From NCBI GenBank assembly GCA_948144175.1, contig CANXME010002562.1:123976-187975 (forward strand): 64,000 bases of DNA, in the 5' to 3' direction. Positions 41,338 through 50,558 of this stretch are shown here, one piece after another; position 1 is the first letter of the stretch, and every line of letters begins with the position of its first letter. The position numbers and the translations under genes were made by a program. The notes beneath the pieces are model-generated. The model was not told the DNA's origin and ran no database searches. It worked only from the letters and a program-made list of their open reading frames with translations. This stretch comes from Closterium sp. NIES-65. Its lineage: Eukaryota; Streptophyta; Zygnematophyceae; Desmidiales; Closteriaceae.

Positions 41338-41467
41338 TGTCAAACTTATATCCTATGCTTTAGTCTGTGTTGGCTGTAGTGGGGTAGACAATATGGGGTA
41401 CAACACTTCTAGGATTTCCTACTTGTACCCACCTCCTTGCTAGTTCATTCATTCCTCAATTCTCACA
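41338..41467 (+). repeat. 3' LTR of Copia D (130 bp)
   Basis: TGTCAAACTT...TTCTCACA, followed by target duplication GAGAT (41468-41472). Confidence 0.92.
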
Positions 41468-41472
41468 GAGAT

Positions 41473-42555
41473 AACATAAAGATATGAGATATGCCGTACG
41501 ATCCAATCAGCGAGAGGATCAACGGGTACAGCGATCAACACCAACCACTTTTGCTCGAGGTGATGTGCAATGGACGACACCTCCAAGCACCCTTGGACAG
41601 CGGAGCATCCCATTCATTATGCAACAACGGAGCTCTTAAGCGCATCAATGAGGAGTACACGCCTTCAAGCTTCAGAGCTACGATGGTTGACGGAAGCAAG
41701 TTACAAGTCTACGGCGAAGCAGCGTTACATTTGCAGATGGGTCCTCTTTGCTGGAAACCAACCCTACCCGTCACCAACATCAAAGGGCTAGACTTGACTC
41801 TAAGGAGAGATTTTCTGTTGAAGTTCAACCCCGACTAGCATGTGCACACATCGTCTGTTCACGCATGTGCATCGACTACCATGCCCTCAACAAGCAGACG
41901 ATCAAGAACAAGTATCCGTTTCCGAAGATCTACTTGACCAGCTTCGAGGAGCTACGATATTCTCCAAGCTTGATTTGAGATCAGTATACTGGCAGATTCA
42001 GATGGCGGACTATTCCATCCACAAGACGGCGTTTCGGACACGATACGGATCCTACGAGTACCTCGTCATGCCGTTCGGACTCACCAATGCACCCGCTACA
42101 TTCCAGGCCGAAATGAACCACATTCTCAGGCCTCTACTCAACGAATGCGTGGTGGTGTACCCGAACGACATCCTGATCTACTCGAGGGACATGAAGCAGC
42201 ACATCGAACACCTACGACGCGTCTTCGAGATACTTCGACGGGAGAAGTTCTACGTCAAGCTATCCAAGGGCGAGTTTGCCTTGAAGAAAGTTCAGTTCCT
42301 TGGACACATGGTGAGCGCTCAAGGAGTATCATGTTGACCCAAAAAAGATCGAAGCCGTACGTACGTGGAAGACGCCGGAAAACGTGAAGATACTTCAACA
42401 ATTTCTTAGCCGCGCGAACTATTACAATCGGTTCGTACCATAGTGTGTGAAGATTGCAACACCTCTCACCAATCTAATGAAGAAGAATGCACCGTTCAAG
42501 TGGGAGGGTATGCATCACCAAGCCATGGAGCAGTTGAAGACCGCACTTACGACCG
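41473..42555 (+). pseudogene. Ty3/Gypsy protease and RT, broken
   Basis: Continuation of the Gypsy after Copia D. Protease: LDSGASHSLCNN, then NIKGLDLTL. An internal deletion at about 41837 (GCATGTGCA occurs on both sides) joins protease directly to RT ([44 protein letters not shown]). The catalytic box reads YPND instead of the usual YxDD. One extra T near 42331 shifts the frame after GVS. The sequence stops at GACCG, the duplication of Copia E. Confidence 0.9.
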
Positions 42556-42688
42556 TGTTGGAATCACTGAACAGGAATGAAATGAACTAGCAGTGAAATG
42601 AGTACAAGTACCTAACCCTACAATTGTGTACCCCCTATAGGCTAACCCACTGTAGCCTAAACTAACACAACACATATAATGCTTGACA
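42556..42688 (-). repeat. 3' LTR of Copia E (133 bp)
   Basis: Plus-strand edges TGTTGGAATC...GCTTGACA. Adjacent polypurine tract at 42689-42702 (minus strand TTGCCTATGGGGGTG region). Confidence 0.92.
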
Positions 42689-42921
42689 CACCCCCATAGG
42701 CAAAGTGGGGTAGAACTAGGGGTCACGAGACCAGTCAAGGCAAAGCAAGGCAAAACAAGCTCAGGGTGGATCTCAAGGATACCACACAAATTCTGAGCAC
42801 AAGCAAGTGGTCACAAGACCAGTTCACATGCACGTTTATAATAGAGCAAAAGGTACAATGATCACAACCTAACAAGAGTAAACATGCAGGTATATATATA
42901 GAGATCACAGTACAAACAGAC

Positions 42922-44700
42922 TCAAGAAGTAAGCAAGTGAGGTCCAGTCGGCACAAGGCCTAGAAGAGTGCAAAAGCGCTGATGGTCACAAGGCTGAAGC
43001 GCCTTGGTGAACACATCAGCAGTGTTGGCCTCAGAGGCCACGTAACGCAGGTGAAGCTGACCACGCTGCTGCAGCTCTCAAGCAAGGAAGTAACGCTGAG
43101 CAATGTGCTTCGTTCTGTGCTCCAGTCTGTGCTCCTCACACAAGGCAATGGCTACCTTGTTGTCGACGTACAGCACTGGAGGAGAACGAGGCTGCTCTCC
43201 AAGGTCGGTCAGCAAGTAGGTGAGCCAGCGTAGCTCCTGGGCCGCCATGGCTGTGGCGTAGATCTCAGCCTCACAACTGGAGCTGAGAACAGAAGAAGAG
43301 CGAGTAGAACGCCAAGAAACAGAACCAGAGCCAAGACTGAAGGAGTAACCCTGAGACGACCGCTGAGAAGCCTGGTCGTCTGCCCAAGAAGCGTCTGAGT
43401 GCCCAGTGAGAACAACAGGGACTCGCCCTCCAAGCACTAGCCCCATGCCCGACGTACTGCACAAGTAGCGCAACACCCTCTTAGCTGCATCCATGTGCTC
43501 CTTCCGGTGACGGCCGGGAGCGACATAGCGTGCAAGAATGCTGAGAGGGTATGCAAGGTCTGGTCGAGTGCATGTCATCAGGTACATGAGGCAGCCCACA
43601 AGCTCTGGATACGGGCCACTTGACTCTACGGACTCATCCGAAGGCTGAGCTGAGAGCGAGTGACCGGTAGGCAGAGGAGTGGGCTGAGGCGAGGAGTACG
43701 TGAAGCGGAAGCGCTAAGGACCTGCTGCACCATGTGTGACTGAGTCAAGGTGATGGTGCGGCGTGCTCATCCGCAAGCCAAGATAGCTTGTCAGTTCACC
43801 CAGGTCTGTGCACGTGTGACTCTTCTGCAGCTCCGACTTCACGTGGGCGAGTGCCACAGTGTTAGCAGTAGCAAAGACCAAGGCGTCGACGTACACAAGG
43901 ACGTAGAACGGCGGCAGTGAGGTGTCGGTGCGTAGAAACAGCGACGGGTCAGCAGTAGAAGGCGCGAACCCAAGAGCCGCAAGTGTAGTCCTCAGTGTGT
44001 CGTGCCACTCACGAGGCGCCTCGCGGAGACCGTAGACTGGCCGTCAGAGGCTCCACTGGGTACCAGGAGGGAACGACCCAGTGAAGCCAGGTGGACGGCG
44101 CAGCCAGATCTCCTCGTGCAGGCTGCCCTGCAGGAAAGCAGTGCTGAAGTCAAGCGAGTGGAGCTCGTAGTCACGCTGAGCGGCAACGTGCAGCAGCACC
44201 CGAAGAGTGGTCATCTTCGGGGTCGGGGAGAAGGTCTGGAAGAAGTCGACTCCCTCTCGCTGACTGAAGCCTCGTGCAACGTAACGCGCCTTGAAGACAG
44301 GCGGAGAGCCCGACGGCCGCTTCACCCTGAAAATCCACATGCCACTGACGATGTTCGCCCCACGTGGGGGAACCTCGTCAACGTAGGTGCCTGTGGACTT
44401 CCAGGAAGCCATCTCTGTGTCCATGGCTGACTACCACTGAGAGGAGTAGGGACCGGCCATCGCCTCTGCGTAAGAGCGTGGGGTCGGGATGTCTGGTGCA
44501 TCCGGGTCTCCCTCAGGGGCAACAAACATGGACACGAGATGGGGCAAAGCGGCAGCAAAGCACTCAAACTCCTCCTGCCTGTCCTCAAGGACGTCAGTGC
44601 CAAGAGCACACTCACCCCCGACGGACGGAGGACAGACAGACTCAGACTCAGCAACTAGGCTAGCAGCGTAGTCTAGACGACAGCAAGCAGCAAATTCGAC
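42922..44700 (-). pseudogene. Copia E RT-RNase H
   Basis: Starts after the repeat linker. TAG at 44433-44431 (CAG in D), then an RT segment (WIFRVKRPSGSPPVF, SLDFSTAFLQGSLHEE) to TGA at 44046-44044. The catalytic box is YVDA instead of YVDD (about 43885), so the RT should be dead. Frameshifts lie near 43780 and 43710. RNase H (SDASWADD, SSCEAE, DNKVA) ends at TGA 43080-43078 within YFLA-stop-ELQQ, with homologous sequence continuing to TGA at 42924-42922. Confidence 0.9.
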
Positions 44701-46390
44701 AAGCTCAGCAACTAAGGCATACGCAGCAGCAGACTCAAAGGAAGGGTCAGTGACAACAGTAGCCGGGAGACGCGTGACAGTAGGACTGGTAGCACGAAGA
44801 GAGTCTGACCCAGGGTCAGCAAGAGCAGGAAGAGAGGAAGCAGGAGGAGACGGCAGTGGGACACGCTGTGGACCAGTGGACGGACGAAGCGCCATCTGGT
44901 GAGTGCCTGGGACAGCAGGAAGACGCTGACGCTGGACTCGACTACTAGAGAGAGCAGTGCGGACAGGCGACTCAGGACGAGACTCAGGCGACGCAGGACG
45001 AGACGCAGGCTCACGCCACTCAGTAAGACCTCCAGTCGGACCAGTGTAAGGAGCAGGACCAGGGAGAGAGGAGGCAGACGGTAACGCCGACTGCAGCTGG
45101 ACAGGTGGAGGACACGCTAAGGAGGGAGGAGGAAAAGGAGGAGGAAGCTGACCAAGAACCTGCTGAAGGAGCGTAACAAAGTACGGCGGAGACCGAGCAG
45201 CGACACCAGAGCCAGCAGGGACACCCGCACCAGGGTCCGAAGCACAAACAGCAGCTCCAGCGCCCACGTCCTCAGCACCAGTGGCAGCTCCAACGCCCGG
45301 GTCCTGAGCACCAGTAGCAGATCCAACGCCCGGGTCCACAGCACTAGCGGCAGCTCCAACGCCTGGGTCCTCAGCACCAGCAGCAGCTCCAACGCCCGGG
45401 TCCTCAGCACCAGCAGCGGCTCCAACGCCCGGGTCCTCAGCACCAGTAGCAGCTCCAACGCCCGGGTCCGCAGCACCAGCGGTAGCTCCAACGCCAGGGT
45501 CCTCAGCACCAGCACCAGCTCCAACGCCCGGGTCCTCAGCACCAGCAGCGGCTCCAACGCCCGGGTCCTCAGCACCAGTAGCATCTCCAACGCCCGGGTC
45601 CGCAGCACCAGCGGCAGCTCCAACGCCTGGGTCCTCAGCACCAGCAGCAGCTCCAACGCCCGGGTCCTCAGCACCAGCAGCGGCTCCAACGCTCAGGTCC
45701 TCAGCACCAGCAGCAGCTCCAACGCCCGGGTCCTCAGCACCAGCAGCAGCTCCAACGTCCGAGTCCTCAGCACCAGCAGCAGCTCCAACAGCAGCGGGGT
45801 CCGTAACACGAGGCACGCCACTCCGAAGAGTGCGGCGCCGCTCGTACCACTCACGGATCCGCTCGCGGGAGGGGAGCTCCCGAACGGGAGAAGAAGCACT
45901 AGCACCAGTCCCAGTAGTACGTCCGGCTCGAGCGGTACCTCTCCGGAGGCTGCAGTACTCTAAGTACCATGCACGCAGCTGCTCCGAGGAGAGGGCTCCT
46001 CCAGGTGCAGGACTCCGAGGCCTAGTACCTCCAGACTCAGAGCCCCCAGACTCCGGACTCCGCAGCTCAGCACCACGAGGCTCCACACCCCCAAGCTTAG
46101 CACCCTCAAGCTCCACACCCCCAGGCTCCACACCCCCAGGCTCCACACCCCCAGGCTCCACACCCCCAGGCTCCAAACCCTCAGGCTCAGCACCCCCAGG
46201 CTCAGCACCCCCAGCAGGACGAGAGTCGACAGCTACCTCAACAGGCTCAACCGGGTCTACCTGAGACACACCTGAGGGAGCGGCACCCTGAGGGGGGAGG
46301 GGGTCTGCAACAGCAGCACCTGGCGCGAGGAAGAGAGGCGGGAGGGGGAGCGGGGCAGTGCGGTAGGGGAAGAGGCGGTAGTAGGGGACG
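44701..46390 (-). pseudogene. Copia E integrase-RT linker with 11-residue tandem repeat
   Basis: Open over about 560 codons (from 46390 to 44701). Contains GGVEP pentapeptide repeats (46090-46210), a region like SPVRELPSRERIREWYERR, then about 16 copies of an 11-residue unit of the form GVGAAAGAEDP (33 bp, about 45265-45795), then PTVTRLPATVVTDPSFES. The repeat is far longer than in D and stays in frame. Function unknown; it may only be a flexible spacer. Confidence 0.85.
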
Positions 46391-47330
46391 GACTCGTCAA
46401 AGTGACGTCCTGGGAGGGCAAGACTCGGCGCGAGGTGGCGTGGTAGAACTGCCAACCAGACGCGTCAGGGACAAAGTCAAGGAAGACGCAGGGAACAGCA
46501 CGGGAGGAGAGCTTGTCCGCACACGAATCGCGAACAAAAGCTCGAGACCCCCAGACCCGGAAACGCGACGCATCGCCAACCTCCCCCGTCCACAGCAGCG
46601 TGGGCGAGGTCTCCGGCAAGGAGACACGGGGCCAGAGGTTGAGCTGATGCGCAGCGTACCGGACCGCAAACGGCCATAGAAAGTGGGGGGCAACCGCATG
46701 GATCAAAGAGCGACACAAGCAGGGGGCGGACAGCTGACCTGACGCGGACGCGGACGCAGTCGCAGCAACCTGAGGGGACTCAGTAGTCAGTGTGTACAGG
46801 TCCGACCCCGGCTGCCGAGTGAAGGTAGCCAAGTGACGGCCCGTACGAGCACACGTGCAGTGTGTCACGCGCTCGTAGGCAGGGGTGAACTGGTGAACAC
46901 CCCCGTCCTGGAGTGCACATCCTGCCACCAAGTTCGTAGAGAACGAGGGGAGGTGGAGACGTGACAGTGTGCCCGACGGAACCGCAGGGCAGGGAAGGAC
47001 AGTGGAAGAGGTCGCAATGAGCGGACCCCCAGAGGGGTCAGCAAGGGAGACAGCAACTGGCCGAGCAAGTGGCTCAAGGGCAGTGCGGTCACGAAAGAAG
47101 CAGCGAGAAGCACCTGAGTCCAGTGTGAAGGTGTGCAGTGCGGCAGTCGACGCAGTACCAAGGGGGGGAGACACACGAGCACCTAGAGCAGCAGCCTCAC
47201 CAGCACGTGGGGTAGCCGGCACGCGAGTACCTGGAGCGGCAGACGCACTGGCCCTAATGCCCGGGTCGGGCGGCACACACAAGTACTCAGCACCCTCTCC
47301 ACTAGTAGACATCACATACATGGCAGATAG
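46391..47330 (-). pseudogene. Copia E protease fused to integrase C-terminal part
   Basis: Protease FTLDSGASRCFF (about 47110-47145), then a sequence parallel to D to about SGQLSAPCLCRS. At about 46715 it joins IHAVAPHFLWPFAVRYAAHQLN, which in D lies after the integrase core. The zinc region and all three catalytic acidic residues are therefore deleted in frame. A frameshift near 46405 (QDVTL) moves into the linker frame. Confidence 0.88.
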
Positions 47331-48513
47331 AAGAGCATCAAAGTCTAGAGCATAGATATTAATCCCCTTCTTCAGGAGATCAAGCCAGCGGGGCAGCTCA
47401 ATGGCCTGAGGGAACTGAACACGCCAAGCGTCGTCGAGACGAGAGAAGCAGCGCTGTGTGGCGTGCGGTCGTCCACACTGCTGACCTGTGCGGTCACCAG
47501 TGCGAATGACGTACGTGCAGCTAAGACCACCCCCACCCCCGTGCTGAGAGTACCACTCACGGACCTCCTGGGGCGAGGGAGTGTGCTGCTGGCCCTGGCC
47601 ACCGCCAGTGCCTCCACGGCCACCACCACCGCTGCCACCTCCTCGACCACCCCAACCCCTGCCGCCGCCTCGTCCACCGCCACCCCAATCGCCGCCTCCA
47701 CTCCTGCCACCTCCCCCGCCGCTGCTGCCACCACCCCCACTGCCTCCACCGCCCCCACCGCCGCCTCCCCCGCCGTCACCGCCACCACCCTTGCCCCCTT
47801 TGCCCTTGCCGCTGCGGCGTCCGCTCGAGGCAGACGCAGCGCCGACCTTCTCAGTTCCAAGAAGGTCGAAAGCAGCAGCAGAGGCGACATAGGGAAGAAG
47901 GGGGGAAGGAGAACACCCCTCAAAGAACGGGGTACGGGGGTCGCCACGAGAGGCACCTACAGCGACTATGCTAGTCTCAGCTGCAAGTAGCTCCTTCAGC
48001 GACAGGGAGGCGGGTGACTAGGTGGTAGAGAGTGAGCCAGAGTGGAGGGGGGTGCGTGGCAAGGAACTTAGCAGGCATGGCGGCACGGAAGCGGGCCTCA
48101 CTAGTACGGAGGTGCGTGATGAGGTCAGCGACTGTGTGAAAGGAGGCCAGGTCAGGAAACAGGTAGGGGAGGGAGAGACAGCCTATTGCGGCAGAGGCAG
48201 GTGAGGAGTAGCGAGCAACTACAGCTGTGTACAGTGCCTCTGCAGTCTTGTGCTGACCAAAGTGCTCGCGTTTGTCTATCGGCAGGGAGTTGCGAATGGC
48301 GAAGCGAGCGTGGGCATCACGAGTCTGCCACTATGAGCGAGCAGTGCTGTCACCAGTAGCAGCAGGGGCAGTGACATGGCCTAGGGCGTGATCGTACAGT
48401 GAGATGTCATCCTTGGCTGTGAGCTGTAGGTAGAGGTGCAGGTCATCGAGCCAGGTGTCAAACTTCATAGGGCGGCCCTCAGCATCGAACACGAGAACCT
48501 ATGGGCTAGCCAT
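47331..48513 (-). pseudogene. Copia E Gag
   Basis: Homologous to D Gag: start MASP at 48513-48502, then TAG at codon 5 (48501-48499), VLVFDAEGRP, a second TAG near 48328 (CAG in D), PYLFPDLASFHTVADLITHL, a break near 47985, the Gly-rich tract (47600-47820) and the Cys-His cluster C-x13-C-x3-H-x4-C at 47448-47519. Not functional. Confidence 0.85.
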
Positions 48514-49533
48514 AGGAACAGTAGAAATAGCAGCAGTAGTAGTAGGAGAAGCAGGTAGGACGAACCAGGTAGGGCAGGGCGGCGCGGCTTGGTTCAGGTC
48601 GGGTCGCGGCTCGGCTGGGTGGCGCGGCTCGGTTCGGGGCGCGCGGCTCGGCTCGGGGCGCGCGGCTCGGGTCGCGCGGCTCGGGTCACGGCGGGGACGG
48701 GCCGCCCGCTCTCCCTCGTGTGCTGCGGCGGGAACGGGCCGCCCGGGGCCTCTAGGTGGTGGGCACGGGTCGGCGAGGTCGGCAGGGGGCCGGTTGGGGC
48801 CCTAGAGGGGCGAGCGCGGGGCCGATCGGGGCCTGAACGGAGCTAGCGCGGGGCCAAACGGGGCCTTGACGGGGCTAGCAAGGGGCCGACGGGGCCTGAA
48901 CGGGACTAGTGCGGGGCCGACGGGGCCTGAAACGGGGCCGACGGGGCTTGAAACGGGGCTAGCGCGGGCCCGATCGGGGCCTGTATGGAGCTAGCGCGGG
49001 GCCGACGGGGCCTGAGAGTGGCTAGCGCGCGGCCGACGGGGCCTGAAACGGGGCTAGCGCGGGCCGACGGGGCCTGAGAGGGGCTAGCGCGGGGCCGACG
49101 GGGCCTGAAACAACGCCAACGGGGCCTGAAACGGGGCTAGCGCGGGCCGACGGGGCCTGAGAAGGGCTAGCGCGGGGCCGACGAGGCCTGAAACGGGGCC
49201 GACGGGGACTGAAACGGGGCTAGCGCGGGCCGAGAGGGCCTGAGAGGGGCTAGCGCGGGGCCGACGGGGCCTGAAACGGGGCCGACGGGGCCTGAACGGA
49301 GCTAGCGCGGGGCTTGAACGGGGCCTTAAAGAGGCCGACGGAGCCTGAACGGGGCCGCTAGGGAGAGCGGGCGTGGGGCCGACGGGGCCTGAACGGGGCT
49401 AGCGCGGGGCCGTCCAGAGGGGCCTCTAGGGGCGTGACACGCCGAGACGCCCTAGGGCACAGGTAGGTAGGTAGGTAGGTAGGTAGGTAGTTATGTAGTG
49501 GTGGGCCCTTAGAAAATTTTGGTCCTAGGAAGG
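48514..49533 (-). repeat. GC-rich leader of Copia E (about 1 kb)
   Basis: Imperfect tandem units such as GGGGCCGACGGGGCCTGAA and GGGGCTAGCGCGG over about 48600-49440, and a tetranucleotide run (AGGT) x7 at about 49462-49490. No ORF of known type. Comparable in place and base composition with the leader of D. Confidence 0.82.
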
Positions 49534-49534
49534 A

Positions 49535-49548
49535 CCTGCTCTATACCA
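49535..49548 (-). other. Primer-binding site of Copia E
   Basis: Minus strand TGGTATAGAGCAGG, identical to D. Confidence 0.7.
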
Positions 49549-49681
49549 TGTTGGAATCACTGAACAGGAATGAAATGAACTAGCAGTGAAATGAGTACAA
49601 GTACCTAACCCTAGAATTGTGTACCCCCTAAAGGCTAACCCATTGTAGCCTAAACTAACACAACATATATAATGTTTGACA
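49549..49681 (-). repeat. 5' LTR of Copia E (133 bp)
   Basis: Edges TGTTGGAATC...GTTTGACA, followed by GACCG. It differs from the 3' LTR at several positions. Confidence 0.92.
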
Positions 49682-49686
49682 GACCG

Positions 49687-50200
49687 CACCCATCATGATG
49701 CTGCCAGGTCAAGAAAAAGACTATGTCATTGAAGCTGACGCTAACGACCAAGCATTTGGAGGAGTCTTGATGCAAGACCAAGGGAAAGGGTTACAACCAA
49801 TCGTTTACCTCAACAAAAAAAAAAAACACGGGGCAGAACTCAACTACGCGATTCACGACAAAGAGGCCTTAGCAATCATCTTCACAATCAAGACATGGCG
49901 ATGCTACCTCAAAGGGAGAAAGACCACGGTCTACACTGACCATTCCAGCCTGAATTACCTAAAGACGCAGCCGACCCTCTCCAGGCGACAGGTCAGGTGG
50001 ATCGACTTCCTCGAGACGCACTTCGACTACGACATCGTGTGCAAGCCGGGACACAAGAATAAGGCAGACGCACTGAGCCGGCCTGGACACGTTGCCGCCA
50101 TACAAATTGAGGGGATGAATCCGCTACTCAAGGGACTCTTCACGCACGAGTATACCATCGTGCACGGGTGCGTTGGTGAGTCCGCTGGACTTTACAGAGT
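49687..50200 (+). pseudogene. Ty3/Gypsy RNase H
   Basis: Continues the Gypsy frame: PIMMLPGQEKDYVIEADAND, FGGVLMQDQ, KEALAIIFTIKTWRCYLKG, VYTDHSSLNYL, HKNKADALSRPG. These are the usual motifs of the Gypsy RNase H domain. A pure-A run near 49818 stays in frame. Integrase, which follows RNase H in Gypsy elements, is absent: the sequence passes into a family G LTR fragment. The motif TATACCATCGTGCACGG occurs twice (about 50150 and 50218). Confidence 0.9.
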
Positions 50201-50558
50201 AGCGGGTGCGGCACGGGTATACCATCGTGCACGGCAACTGCTGGACTTGCTACGTTGGCAAGCCGTGACTCTACTCTAGTGGAGTGCGGTCGACCAAGTC
50301 GTGCTGGCACGCGGTCGACCGTGCTGCGCTGGCAGTCGACCAGCAGCCGTGCTAGGTCTGATGTAGTCTGTGTTGCCAATGTTGATGCTATCATTCCTGA
50401 ATCATTGTTGTGAACTTCTGCTGGTGAAACTTTTGCCAAAATTTCCCCAGCAAGCAGTGCAAGCACAAGTAAACGACTAGGGAATGAAGGCAGAGATCAC
50501 ACACGAGCATTCGTGCCTAGCCTGTAGTCTATCTCCCATTGCATTAGTTATCTCCGCA
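50200..50558 (+). repeat. Family G LTR fragment
   Basis: 3' part of the GTCGAC-rich LTR, with GTCGACC units (about 50288-50342), GATGTAGTCT and the end TTATCTCCGCA. It aligns with 31060-31429. The first two thirds of the LTR are missing; the left edge is approximate. Confidence 0.7.

Larger units (their letters stand above)
34222..41467 (+). mobile_element. Full-length but decayed Copia D (7246 bp)
   Basis: Plus strand. 130-bp LTRs at 34222-34351 and 41338-41467; 5-bp duplications GAGAT at 34217-34221 and 41468-41472. The 5' LTR begins TCTCAAAC, a mutated TGTCAAAC. Order: LTR, primer-binding site, GC-rich leader, Gag, protease, integrase, repeat-rich linker, RT, RNase H, polypurine tract, LTR. 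At least seven stops, mostly TAG, and two clear frameshifts interrupt Gag-Pol. It is inserted in the Gypsy element between Gag and protease. Confidence 0.93.
42556..49681 (-). mobile_element. Full-length but decayed Copia E (7126 bp)
   Basis: Minus strand. 133-bp LTRs at 42556-42688 (3') and 49549-49681 (5'); perfect 5-bp duplications GACCG at 42551-42555 and 49682-49686. Same plan as D: GC-rich leader, poly-Gly Gag, protease, partial integrase, tandem-repeat linker, RT-RNase H. The integrase core is deleted and several stops are present. It is inserted in the RT-RNase H region of the Gypsy, whose reading frame resumes cleanly on the right. Confidence 0.93.

Noticed and set aside
45265-45795. 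CRISPR-like array of 33-bp units
   Set aside because: Units are contiguous, in frame and coding, without spacers, within a Copia polyprotein.
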